A stretch of DNA of 62,603 bases from the NCBI RefSeq assembly GCF_028285565.1, contig NZ_JANQOY010000113.1:1-62603 (forward strand). Reading direction: 5' to 3'. The stretch comes from Acaryochloris sp. IP29b_bin.148 (GTDB lineage Bacteria > Cyanobacteriota > Cyanobacteriia > Thermosynechococcales > Thermosynechococcaceae). A program made the translations under genes and the position numbers. Below are positions 55,258 through 62,603 of this stretch, piece after piece. The notes under the pieces are model-generated. The model saw nothing but the letters and a program-made list of their open reading frames with translations, was not told the DNA's origin and did no database searches. Each line of letters opens with the position of its first letter. The stretch's first letter is position 1.

Positions 55258-55929
55258 ATGACCTTTGACACTCAAACTCCTATCACTCCCATTAATCAGG
55301 TTAAGAAGGAACCCGCTTTTATTAATCTGGGTAATTTTCTATTCATACCTGCGGGACTCCTGTTGATATTTTCTTATGGACTACATCCTGAAAAACCCTT
55401 CACCCTTGAGGTCGTGTCGAGTCCTTTCTGGGTCATGATTCATGGTGCCTTTTTACTATCTCTGCTCTGTGGGATATTTAGTGTTTTCTCAGCATTGGCT
55501 CGATATTTAGGCAACCCCACTAGCAGTGCTCTTGGCGTTTTTGGTGCTTGCCTTGGTGTTGTTGGTTTATTTTTGACTGGTGGGCTGGACTATGCAGAAA
55601 CGTTTATTTTTCCAACACTGGTGATAGACTTTCCTGCTGTGCTTGAAAAGTATGGTGCAGGCAACACTATGCCTTCGGCTGCCTTCGCGTTGCCAGCTGT
55701 TGGACTATTGACCATTCTCGGCTACATAATTTTGAGCTTTGAACTGTATCGCACTCGTTGCATTCCAGCTTGGGTTGGAAGATTGACGATTGTGGGAGCG
55801 CTTATTTTTGGTGTGGGACTCAGTGGTTTTGGCTTGATCTTCTTTGCAAAAGCCGGAGCTGTTATCTTCGGTCTGGGATTGATAAGCTTAGGGTGGGGGC
55901 TGCTCTCTCGACGGCCTGCCGCAACATAA
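55258..55929 (+). CDS. Hypothetical membrane protein, six-helix
   Basis: This 223-residue protein has a short polar N-terminus and about six membrane helices: FIPAGLLLIFSYGL, FWVMIHGAFLLSLLCGIF, then helices after residues 85, 130, 165 and 190. It ends in RRPAAT. A possible ribosome-binding site AAGGAA precedes the ATG. It has an overall DUF4386-like or tetraspan character, but I do not recognise a named family. The DNA is GC-richer than the AT-rich gap upstream. Confidence 0.6.
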   Translation: MTFDTQTPITPINQVKKEPAFINLGNFLFIPAGLLLIFSYGLHPEKPFTLEVVSSPFWVMIHGAFLLSLLCGIFSVFSALARYLGNPTSSALGVFGACLGVVGLFLTGGLDYAETFIFPTLVIDFPAVLEKYGAGNTMPSAAFALPAVGLLTILGYIILSFELYRTRCIPAWVGRLTIVGALIFGVGLSGFGLIFFAKAGAVIFGLGLISLGWGLLSRRPAAT

Positions 55930-56038
55930 CTATACGCGGTACTGCACTGCCAATTGCCATCCAAAGTATTCAACCATCGTCACTAATTAGCGATTGACTT
56001 ACACCTGATTCCTTCTTACGGTCATTCCACTGCGGTAG

Positions 56039-56320
56039 AGGCCCCTTATATTTATCGTTTCAGTATCGAGAGACAGTGTTCGTCTCTTTCTATGTCAAGG
56101 GGCTCAGGGTTCGCCTGGGGTATGGATGTCAATCTTTGTTGATGATGTCAATGCTCTGTACGAAATATATAAAGATAGGGCGATCAATATTCGACAAGTA
56201 CCCACCAATTTTGCTTGGGGGATAAGAGAAATGAATATCGCAGATCCTGATGGACATCGCTTGCGGATTGGAACGGCCACAGATGCATCGAGTGATGGTA
56301 CCCCTTTATGTGAAGACTAA
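56039..56320 (+). pseudogene. VOC-family (glyoxalase-like) C-terminal remnant
   Basis: The frame carries DSVRLFLCQGAQGSPGVWMS, FVDDVNALYEIYK and the VOC end NIADPDGHRLRIGTATD, the C-terminal half of a vicinal-oxygen-chelate (bleomycin-resistance/glyoxalase) protein with its metal-site block. The N-terminal half is gone: an in-frame TAG lies at 56036, and no ATG occurs before 56126. It could still express a 64-residue piece. A related, more damaged copy lies at 60.8-61.0 kb. Confidence 0.7.
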
Positions 56321-56330
56321 TGGTGAGAGC

Positions 56331-56924
56331 TTACTCACTGTTCTTAGAAATCGTTGCGATCGCACTTAGCAATCCCGCTAACATCACTTCATAACTCTCG
56401 TCTGGAGAGCGCTCTATCGTCATCAATCCCGCTTGTTCAATGGCAATAAAACCATAAATTGCGGCATTCACCATACGCATCACATCAATCAGTTGAGTGT
56501 CCGTAAGGGTATAGTCACTAAGGGCTTGGCGCAGAAAGGCCAAAAGCTTGTGGATGATCACGGAGGGTTCTGGATCCTGAGGTTGCAGTTGAACTTGCAT
56601 CATCACTTGATACCGACCAGGGTAGGTTTTGGCAAAGTTGCGGGTAAAGTGCCCGAGCTGCTTCAATAAATCCGTTGTTATGGGGCGATCAGCCAGCGTC
56701 TGTTGGCATTCGGTCAGATATCGTTCCCAGAGGGTGATGGCGGTAGCCCGCTGTAAGGCGGCACCATTCTCTAGATGCTTGTAAATCGCCGGGGGTTTAA
56801 TGCCCAATCGACGGGCCACGCGACTGACCCCGAGGGCTGCTGCACCGTCTTGGTCAATACCGGCAATAGCTGCTGCAATCACGTCTTGGCGAGACAGGGA
56901 ATGTTCTTTCTTCGGTCGTCCCAT
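56331..56924 (-). CDS. TetR/AcrR-family transcriptional regulator
   Basis: This 197-residue protein has an N-terminal TetR helix-turn-helix: LSRQDVIAAAIAGIDQDG, LGVSRVARRLGIKPPAIYKH. A ligand-binding helical domain follows, with LTDTQLIDVMRMVNAAIYGF and a C-terminal helix. It lies 6 bp after the methyltransferase gene on the same strand. The palindromic operator found upstream of that gene (57767-57787) is the likely binding site for it. Confidence 0.88.
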   Translation of the reverse strand: MGRPKKEHSLSRQDVIAAAIAGIDQDGAAALGVSRVARRLGIKPPAIYKHLENGAALQRATAITLWERYLTECQQTLADRPITTDLLKQLGHFTRNFAKTYPGRYQVMMQVQLQPQDPEPSVIIHKLLAFLRQALSDYTLTDTQLIDVMRMVNAAIYGFIAIEQAGLMTIERSPDESYEVMLAGLLSAIATISKNSE

Positions 56925-56930
56925 AACGTG

Positions 56931-57758
56931 TTAACAGGGTTGGACAATATGAAAGGCTGAAATGTAGGACAGCGCCACCGTATCACCGCTGCTTTCTAAG
57001 CTCTGACGCAACCCCTGGAATAAGTTCTGTCGTTGCTGAGCCTCTAGTTTCAAATAGGGCGAATAGGTAGTGAGCAACAGCAGGTACTGATCGATGGAAT
57101 AGCTGACGTTAACGACTTGCCATCCAGCCTCAAGCGCCCTGAAGTGACCCGACTCAACGACCATCTGTCCTAAATCCTTCAGGATCGCGATTTGCGTTGC
57201 CTGGTTTTCGTAGGCGCGGTTGAGGGTGGGAGCATATCGTTTATACAGGGGGGAAAGCTGGGAGAAGATGTCGGCTGAGGGCTGAAGTTCTTTATTCCAC
57301 AGCAAAATCAGATGTCCCTTTGGCCGTAACGCTGCCGCCGCTTTGGGATAACCGATGTCGGGGGTTACCCAATGAAACGAGCTGGCTGCCAGTATCGCAT
57401 CAAATGGTTCTGGTTCCGGCGTCCATTCTTCAAATAAGCAAGGGTGTAGCGCCACATTGGTGTAAGGCTGACAAGTCTGTTGAGCTAACCGAAAAAAGTC
57501 TGGGTTGGGCTCTATACCCGTAATGGAGCAGCCAATTTGGGCAAAGGCAGGGGTTGCGATCGCAGGTCCACAACCAATTTCTAACAGCCTGGATGACGAT
57601 GAAAGCTGGGCAATCTCCATTACCTGATCTAGTAAGGCTTGGGGATATCGCGGTCTGACCTGCTGATATGCTTTTGCGGCAGGTGAGTACCAGTGTCTGC
57701 GAGTGTCCCGATCTTGCCCGTAACAATCGTTGAGCAATCGTTGCTGTAGATCTGCCAT
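56931..57758 (-). CDS. Class I SAM-dependent methyltransferase
   Basis: This 275-residue protein is read from MADLQQRLLNDCYGQD (the ATG two codons earlier is possible). It has the motif RLLEIGCGPAIATPAFAQIG near residue 60, NVALHPCLFEEW, FDAILAASSFHWVTP and KPKGHLILLW-like LRPKGHLILLWNKEL. These are SAM-binding and post-motif blocks of the Methyltransf_11 type. The substrate is unknown. It heads a two-gene unit with tetR and is divergent from the amidase, so TetR probably controls both directions. Confidence 0.85.
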   Translation of the reverse strand: MADLQQRLLNDCYGQDRDTRRHWYSPAAKAYQQVRPRYPQALLDQVMEIAQLSSSSRLLEIGCGPAIATPAFAQIGCSITGIEPNPDFFRLAQQTCQPYTNVALHPCLFEEWTPEPEPFDAILAASSFHWVTPDIGYPKAAAALRPKGHLILLWNKELQPSADIFSQLSPLYKRYAPTLNRAYENQATQIAILKDLGQMVVESGHFRALEAGWQVVNVSYSIDQYLLLLTTYSPYLKLEAQQRQNLFQGLRQSLESSGDTVALSYISAFHIVQPC

Positions 57759-57766
57759 AATCACAA

Positions 57767-57787
57767 TTAGTTAATAGTGTTAACTAA
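57767..57787. promoter_or_regulatory. Palindromic operator between methyltransferase and amidase
   Basis: TTAGTTAA (57767-57774) and TTAACTAA (57780-57787) are perfect 8-bp inverted copies with a 5-bp spacer. They lie just before the start of the methyltransferase gene and 48 bp before the divergent amidase. A shared core GTGTTAAC occurs again at 56928-56935, next to the tetR start. This is typical of a TetR operator, but binding is inferred. Confidence 0.6.
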
Positions 57788-57834
57788 ATATCCATCGGAT
57801 TGACGGTATCAACCCGTGCGGAGATCTTATCCCC

Positions 57835-59313
57835 ATGCGTGACTTAGTTTTCTTACCTGCCCATCAATTGGCTCGATTGATTCGTGAAGGCACGGTTTCG
57901 GCGACTGAGATGGTGGAAGCATATTTGGCTCAAATTGCTAGACATAACCCTCATCTGAATGCCATTTGCACCCTGGATCAAGAAAGTGCCCGCGCTCAAG
58001 CAAAACAGGCCGATCAGTCCCTCGCCAACGGTGAATACTGGGGACCACTCCATGGGGTTCCTATTACGATCAAAGATATTTTTGAAACGGCTGGGTTGCG
58101 AACCACCGCAGGGTATATTCCCCTCAAAGATTATGTTCCCTCTCAAGATGCCACCGTTGTGTCTAGACTGCGAGCGGCAGGGGCCATCCTACTAGGCAAA
58201 ACCAATCTGGCCGAACTGGCGGCAGATTACCAAAGTACGAATTCCCTTTTCCCTCAGGTGAATAATCCTTGGAACCTGGACTATACGGCTGGGGGGAGTT
58301 CAGGCGGGAGTGCAGCAGCAGTGGCGGCGGGACTGTCAGCCCTGGACATTGGCAATGATTTTGCCGGGTCAGTTCGTCAGCCTGCCCATTTTTGTGGGGT
58401 TTATGGGTTAAAGCCGACGGATCGCCGGATATCTACGGCGGGTGCCATTCCTGAAGTCCCTGGGATGCCCTATTGTCTAAGGCAAATGATGACGATCGGC
58501 TGTTTTGGCCGCTCCTTAGCAGATATTCGCCTCTGCTTCTCCCTGATTGCCGGGGCAGATCCTCGCCGTCTGGACGTTCCGCCTATTCCCCTGGATCAGC
58601 CCCCCGTTCAGTCTAAGCAGGCGTTGCAGCTGGCCTGGATAGATGAGTGGTCAGAAATTCCAGTTGATCCAGAGATTAAAGGGATGATGCATGCGATCAC
58701 ACAACAAATCACGCAAGCTGGCATGTCGCTGGAACAGTGGCGACCTCCAGCGTTTGATCTGTCGCACATCTGGACCCTCTATGGCCGCATGGCCGCTTAT
58801 GTGAATAACTATGCTCAACCCAAAGATTGGTATACGATTCGCCGTAGTTTGACACTACTTTTTCGCACCGCCACTCAAGGCGAGAAACCTCTGCGAGAGT
58901 TGGGGAATTTCAGTCGCTTTTTACCGGAATTGCTTAACCCTAGCTTAAAGGGCTATTTCGAAACGCTGACCGAACGAGAGCAGTTTACCGCTCAAATGGA
59001 TCAAGCCTTGGAACCGTGGGATGCTTGGCTAATGCCTGTTGCCGCCACGCCTGCGTTCCCCCATTGTCCTGCCTGGAGTGCGATTGAGGTAGCCGGACGA
59101 TCTTATCCCCATAGCATTGCCAATGGCGCTTATACCATCCCCTTCAATTTGAGTGGCCATCCTGCTGTAGTGATTCCAGTGGGGCAAACTCAGCGTGGTT
59201 TGCCGATTGGTCTCCAAATTATAGGTAAGAGATGGCGAGAGATGGAACTATTTGCGATCTCAAAAGAAATTGACCAAATGGTTGGAGCATTTCTAACCCC
59301 TATAGGCTATTGA
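57835..59313 (+). CDS. Amidase-signature-family amidase
   Basis: This 492-residue amidase has GPLHGVPITIKDIFETAGL with the catalytic lysine, TAGGSSGGSAAAVAAGLSAL with the cis-serine, and NDFAGSVRQPAHFCGVYGLK with the nucleophilic serine in the usual order of the amidase signature. It hydrolyses linear amides or related bonds; the substrate is unknown. Its 5' end lies across a palindrome from the TetR-linked methyltransferase, so it may be induced with it. Confidence 0.92.
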   Translation: MRDLVFLPAHQLARLIREGTVSATEMVEAYLAQIARHNPHLNAICTLDQESARAQAKQADQSLANGEYWGPLHGVPITIKDIFETAGLRTTAGYIPLKDYVPSQDATVVSRLRAAGAILLGKTNLAELAADYQSTNSLFPQVNNPWNLDYTAGGSSGGSAAAVAAGLSALDIGNDFAGSVRQPAHFCGVYGLKPTDRRISTAGAIPEVPGMPYCLRQMMTIGCFGRSLADIRLCFSLIAGADPRRLDVPPIPLDQPPVQSKQALQLAWIDEWSEIPVDPEIKGMMHAITQQITQAGMSLEQWRPPAFDLSHIWTLYGRMAAYVNNYAQPKDWYTIRRSLTLLFRTATQGEKPLRELGNFSRFLPELLNPSLKGYFETLTEREQFTAQMDQALEPWDAWLMPVAATPAFPHCPAWSAIEVAGRSYPHSIANGAYTIPFNLSGHPAVVIPVGQTQRGLPIGLQIIGKRWREMELFAISKEIDQMVGAFLTPIGY

Positions 59314-59651
59314 GGACTAAAAAATACTTATCTGGCAAACGTAAATGACGAGAATCTGTTTAAGGTACGCTCTGGTTACTTCATGCAAGTTCTAGGGGCA
59401 GATTCAGGATAACTTTATAAATTATTTAGAGTACTGTAATTAGTAAAAAAATGTCTAGGGATAATTAGGATGTCTTTCTTCTCGGATAATCCTGGAATTG
59501 ATACCAAATTGCGTCAAAAAATCATTAGATCTGGGAATACTAGTAGTTAGATATGTATTTAGCTACATAGGGATGCTTGATGGGTTTTACCTAATATCTC
59601 TAGCTTCAGGCTTCTAAATGGTTTGTTCTAAAAAAAGGTAAATATAAAAAT
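59314..59651. other. AT-rich gap
   Basis: This 338-bp AT-rich gap lies between the amidase and a small ORF. I see no gene, repeat or hairpin in it that I trust. It probably holds the promoter for the small ORF. Confidence 0.5.
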
Positions 59652-59810
59652 ATGTCTTCTTCTATAAATTCTAAAACTATTTCTTCTGCCATTAAAGTTG
59701 GTGTTACCTCCTCAAAAGTGGTTGACGCCGTTGCTCCTATCATATCAGAAGCCCTAATCGAGGAAATGGAGCATAAGCAAAAATCAAATAAATCGAAGAA
59801 AGGTGAATAG
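59652..59810 (+). CDS. Small ORF, 52 residues, upstream of the LRAT-like gene
   Basis: The ATG at 59652 opens a 52-residue frame with MSSSINSKTISSAIKVGVTS, a central hydrophobic stretch VVDAVAPIISEALIEEM and a charged tail (HKQKSNKSKKGE). AAGG lies upstream at a long spacing. It ends 39 bp before the LRAT-like gene on the same strand. I do not recognise it. An amphipathic helix and basic tail would suit a small membrane-associated or partner protein. Confidence 0.45.
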   Translation: MSSSINSKTISSAIKVGVTSSKVVDAVAPIISEALIEEMEHKQKSNKSKKGE

Positions 59811-59849
59811 GGATAGATAAACAGATCTCTGAAGAAAAAAGGTAGGGTA

Positions 59850-60671
59850 ATGTCAAAATCTCAATATTTAAGTCCAAATCCTTCAAAAGTTTTATATCTT
59901 TTAGCGGAGATTCAGAAACATTTGCATAACGGAACTATCCGTCATGAGTTAAGCCAAATTGTTCGACACACCAGAGATAAAGAAATATTGGATGTATGCA
60001 GGAGGGCTGCTAAATGTTTGGATATACATATTGATGCTAGATTTCATAAGCTAGATGAGGAGCAGCATATCTACTCTCTAAGAACTCTCGTCAAGCATAT
60101 GAAATGGGCAAAGGAGAAGTTTGATGAAGTTGTTAAATTAGTGCCAAATTGCAATCCTAAATGGGTGGAATCTCCATTTAGAGCTACTGAAAAACAGCTA
60201 CTATCCCTTTCTGATTATCTCACTCGTCTTGATAAAGTTCCAGACACTACTGACATGAATGGCAAAGTGATTAAAGTAGGTGATTTAGTAGCAATATCTT
60301 GTAAAGATGAGAAAGATAGAAATTACGATCACTATGGTGTGGTTATCCCAAGCGCAAAGGGTTTCAGAGTTGCTCATTTTTTTACGGGATCAACCATTAG
60401 ACCACAAAATAGCCTTGTAGAAAAAGGTTTTGGATACGTTCATGAAACATCCTATGAGCCACAATGGATAGTCAAGGAGCATCATCCTGAAACTATTCCC
60501 TATAGCCAGGTTGAGAAAAGAATTAAGAAGTCTCGAAATACAGAAACACGAGTATGGAACAAGCTATCATACAACTGTGAACACTGGGCCAGAGAGATGT
60601 TCTGTGGACAACCGAGCTGTACTCAGCTAGATAAGTGGAGAAAAAGAGATACTGAAACAGGCGAAGATTGA
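59850..60671 (+). CDS. LRAT-like domain protein (permuted papain fold)
   Basis: This 273-residue protein has a helical N-terminal half (about 1-140) of unknown type, followed by a domain resembling the LRAT/H-Rev107 group. VIKVGDLVAISCKDEKDR precedes the catalytic-histidine-like YDHYGVVIP, then RVAHFF, and later NTETRVWNKLSYNCEHWARE. NCEH is the hallmark LRAT cysteine motif. LRAT-fold enzymes are acyltransferases, phospholipases or thiol hydrolases. It is AT-rich compared with its neighbours and has no signal peptide. A Shine-Dalgarno-like AAAGGTAGGG precedes the ATG. Confidence 0.7.
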   Translation: MSKSQYLSPNPSKVLYLLAEIQKHLHNGTIRHELSQIVRHTRDKEILDVCRRAAKCLDIHIDARFHKLDEEQHIYSLRTLVKHMKWAKEKFDEVVKLVPNCNPKWVESPFRATEKQLLSLSDYLTRLDKVPDTTDMNGKVIKVGDLVAISCKDEKDRNYDHYGVVIPSAKGFRVAHFFTGSTIRPQNSLVEKGFGYVHETSYEPQWIVKEHHPETIPYSQVEKRIKKSRNTETRVWNKLSYNCEHWAREMFCGQPSCTQLDKWRKRDTETGED

Positions 60672-60827
60672 AGTTATCCGTTAGAAACGGGTAAGTTTTC
60701 TGTTTTCTGCTTTTCCTGACTTTGAATGTGTCATATTTGCAATTAATATGCAGATTTTGTTATCTAAATCCTAAGAAGAGTTATTGAGGTTGTTTACGTA
60801 CTACTTCAACATAAATTTTCAAGCATT

Positions 60828-60998
60828 ATCCCTATCCCCAAGGTCAATAATCCGAACGCAAGCATTGATTTCTACATTAATATTCTCGGCTTTCAGAAAG
60901 ATTGGGAATGGAGAGACCTGCCGACCAGCCTGTCTCTTTCTATATCAAAGATCTTAGGGCCGGTCTGGAGCATGGATGTCAATCTTTAGTAGTGATAG
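60828..60998 (+). pseudogene. VOC-family remnant with frameshift and stop
   Basis: The sequence encodes IPIPKVNNPNASIDFYINIL then GFQKDWEWRDLPTS, a typical VOC N-terminal half, after which the frame shifts. In the shifted frame LFLYQRS, a stop, then GRSGAWMSIF matches the related copy at 56 kb (LFLCQGAQGSPGVWMSIF). It has no complete frame. Its 3' end overlaps the last bases of the convergent yoeB gene. Confidence 0.65.
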
Positions 60999-61240
60999 CG
61001 AAGTTGGGCAATCATTAGCAAGTCATTGTCAACCTTGTAAATGATTCGATGTTCATCCGTTATGCGTCTAGACCAATAGCCTGATAAGTTGTGCTTTAAG
61101 GGTTCCGGCTTACCAACACCTTCAAACGGCTGACGCTGAATCTCCTTGATTAGGTTATTAATGCGTTTCAACATTTTGGGATTTTTACGTTGCCAGTACA
61201 AATAATCATCCCAGGCATTTTCAGAGAAAACTAGCTTCAT
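60986..61240 (-). CDS. yoeB: YoeB/Txe-type RNase toxin
   Basis: This 84-residue protein has the YoeB pattern: VFSENAWDDYLYWQRKNPKM, RINNLIKEIQRQPFEG, GKPEPLKHNLSGYWSRRITD and EHRIIYKV. It ends with LRYHY; the C-terminal H-Y and the arginine are catalytic in YoeB. It cleaves mRNA in the ribosomal A site. Its ATG overlaps the TGA of the antitoxin gene (ATGA). Confidence 0.93.
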   Translation of the reverse strand: MKLVFSENAWDDYLYWQRKNPKMLKRINNLIKEIQRQPFEGVGKPEPLKHNLSGYWSRRITDEHRIIYKVDNDLLMIAQLRYHY

Positions 61241-61488
61241 TCAATCAACTCTTTTTCGATCCCTTTGCCTGATTCAAGCTCTGCAATTGATTCAAGCAAG
61301 CGTTGGAGATTCTTAGGACTTCGAAGTAGATAAGCCGTTTCCTCTAGAGCCTTATAGTCTTCTAACGACAGAATAACGATAGGTCGTGCATTGCTTCGTG
61401 TCACTGTCACAGGCTCATGATCATCACAGACCTGATCCATCGTTTTTGCCAAGTTTTTGCGAAGCGCTGTATACGTCATTGTGTCCAT
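61237..61488 (-). CDS. yefM: YefM/Phd-type antitoxin
   Basis: This 83-residue protein has MTYTALRKNLAKTMDQVCDD, EPVTVTRSNARPIVILSLED and a C-terminal toxin-binding tail rich in leucine and glutamate (LLESIAELESGKGIEKEL). The ATG at 61479 (MTYTALRK) is the usual family start and may be preferred over 61488. It binds YoeB and its own operator; the operator cores are listed separately. Confidence 0.92.
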   Translation of the reverse strand: MDTMTYTALRKNLAKTMDQVCDDHEPVTVTRSNARPIVILSLEDYKALEETAYLLRSPKNLQRLLESIAELESGKGIEKELIE

Positions 61489-61504
61489 AGCTTGAAACTA
61501 AAAC

Positions 61505-61528
61505 TGTACATGTACTTTAAATTGTACA
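61505..61528. promoter_or_regulatory. YefM-YoeB operator cores
   Basis: TGTACA lies at 61505-61510, TGTACT at 61511-61516 and TGTACA at 61523-61528, just upstream of yefM. The second and third have centres 12 bp apart, the spacing reported for the E. coli yefM-yoeB operator, whose core is also TGTACA. Here it is inferred by analogy. Confidence 0.6.
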
Positions 61529-61749
61529 GCTTCAAAATCGATCTAGCTGGCTTTTTGATTGGAGAGGTAAAGGAAAACACCAACTATCTCAAAATCGACA
61601 TCCTAAATGTCGACTTCGAAAATCTTCTGAGTGTTATGTTGTAATCGATGAGGGCGTCTGAAGATGCTATGGAACGTGAGATAAGACGTGCTGACAAACT
61701 CCCTGCATCGGCTTATCCTCGAAACATCCCACCAATCAGGAGCTTGATT

Positions 61750-62421
61750 GTGGTTCAAACTGAATTGCCACCCACTGATGGGGTAATCCCCACCCCTACC
61801 GCTGAGCAGCGTTTAACCCTCCATAGCGTGAGTTGGGAGACCTATGAGAAAATTTTGGAGGCGTTTGGCGAACATCGGGCTGCCCACATCACTTATGACG
61901 AAGGAATTTTAGAATTTATGGTTCCTTTGGAAGCCCATGAAAATCCCAGCGACATTATTGGAGATTTTGTCAAGGCTGTGACTAGTGAAAGTGGTTTTAA
62001 CATCAAAAGTATGGCCTCTACGACCCTTCGTCGGCAGGATTTAGCCAAAGGAGCTGAACCTGATCGCTGCTACTACATCCAAAATGAAGCGTTAGTACGG
62101 GGACGAACCGTTGATCTGGAAAAAGATCCTCCCCCTGATCTAGTGATTGAGGTTGATATCACCCATACAGATATTGATAAAAATAGCCTCTATGCAGTGA
62201 TGGGAGTCCCAGAGTTCTGGCGCTACAATGGCAAAACGCTCAGCATTTTTCAACTTATTCAGCGTCAATATCAAGAAGTTGAGGTCAGCCCCACTTTCCC
62301 TTGGGTTCCTAAAGCGATTTTTTATCGATATTTGGAACAGTGTAAACAGGATGGGGAGATACCAGCCCTAAATGATTTGAGGAGCTGGCTCCAGGCCCAT
62401 AAGTCCAACGAAGAAAAATAA
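61750..62421 (+). CDS. Uma2-family (DUF820) endonuclease-fold protein
   Basis: This 223-residue protein carries the Uma2 PD-(D/E)XK-type fold: LTLHSVSWETYEKILEAF, ITYDEGILEFMVPLEAHE, ADRCYYIQNE-like EPDRCYYIQNEALVRG, and PPDLVIEVDITHTDIDKN with the conserved D-E/D residues. The frame opens at 61648, but a GTG at 61750 has AGGAG at 7-nt spacing and leaves the usual family N-terminus. Uma2 proteins are abundant in cyanobacteria; their activity is mostly unproven. Confidence 0.8.
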   Translation: MVQTELPPTDGVIPTPTAEQRLTLHSVSWETYEKILEAFGEHRAAHITYDEGILEFMVPLEAHENPSDIIGDFVKAVTSESGFNIKSMASTTLRRQDLAKGAEPDRCYYIQNEALVRGRTVDLEKDPPPDLVIEVDITHTDIDKNSLYAVMGVPEFWRYNGKTLSIFQLIQRQYQEVEVSPTFPWVPKAIFYRYLEQCKQDGEIPALNDLRSWLQAHKSNEEK

Positions 62422-62603
62422 TCCGATGCTCTCGCTAAGCCATCACCAAATTTCAAGTTTGATATGGTGGCACTCTTTTTAAATCTTGTAACCCAAGAGA
62501 CCAAAACATTCGGTATGATTCTGAGAACGGCGTAGAGCGGCTGAACCGAAATAAGCCAGCTATACTCCTAATATAGGGATCTTTACGATTGTTGTTTATC
62601 ATT
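62422..62603. other. Right edge, no feature recognised
   Basis: These last 182 bp lie past the Uma2 gene and hold no supported gene or structure. Confidence 0.4.

Overview
The window is cyanobacterial chromosome. It carries genes that are essentially cyanobacterial: bicA, pipX-pipY, a DUF1815 gene, a CRR6-type NDH-1 assembly gene and a PerR-type fur gene next to hemE. HIP1 octamers (GCGATCGC) occur throughout, inside and between genes. The gene set and the repetitive, decaying right half would fit a large-genome marine type such as Acaryochloris, but the genus cannot be proven from sequence alone. I saw no rRNA, tRNA or CRISPR array.

Left part (1-31 kb): a core chromosome region. A minus-strand cluster runs bicA, an NhaS3-type Na+/H+ antiporter, then mrpC-D-E-F, which continues off the left edge. 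It pairs Na+-dependent bicarbonate uptake with the Na+ extrusion that drives it. Then come aroB, an epoxide-hydrolase-like gene, DUF1815, an orphan sugar/osmolyte ABC ATPase, a TM0106-type nuclease, and pipX-pipY-sepF-proC (nitrogen signalling, PLP homeostasis, division, proline). Next are a TrpE/PabB-like enzyme with an EcfT-type transporter, an RluE-type pseudouridine synthase, and a linked PP2C phosphatase / FHA-kinase pair. Two probably exported phosphatases of unrelated families (PhoD and PhoX) flank recA and a methyltransferase. Three envelope proteins and a SpoIID-domain protein close this part.

Middle (31-46 kb): a membrane protein behind a structured leader with its own Shine-Dalgarno mini-ORF, an IS transposase stub, an HTTM-like membrane protein overlapping an MFS gene tail to tail, a Bem46-like hydrolase, a pentapeptide-repeat protein, an FHA-PAS-GAF-GGDEF-EAL regulator, an ATP-grasp protein, a DUF5682 protein, an FTR1 iron permease and an M23 peptidase.

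Right part (46-62.6 kb): core genes (aminotransferase, FtsH-like peptidase, VanY-type carboxypeptidase, CRR6, fur/perR, hemE) are mixed with accessory and decaying DNA. The accessory part includes a trypsin-co-occurring-domain-like protein, a DUF433/DUF5615 pair, tandem paralogous membrane proteins, an IS630 remnant, two VOC remnants, and a TetR/methyltransferase pair facing an amidase across a palindromic operator. It also holds an AT-rich islet with a 52-residue ORF and an LRAT-like protein, a YefM-YoeB module with recognisable TGTACA operator cores, and a Uma2 nuclease-fold gene.

The most promising candidates for something undescribed are: the zinc-ribbon/possible pseudokinase/PP2C protein with its FHA-kinase neighbour, the structured leader at 31.02-31.25 kb, and the small-ORF/LRAT-like islet at 59.65-60.67 kb.
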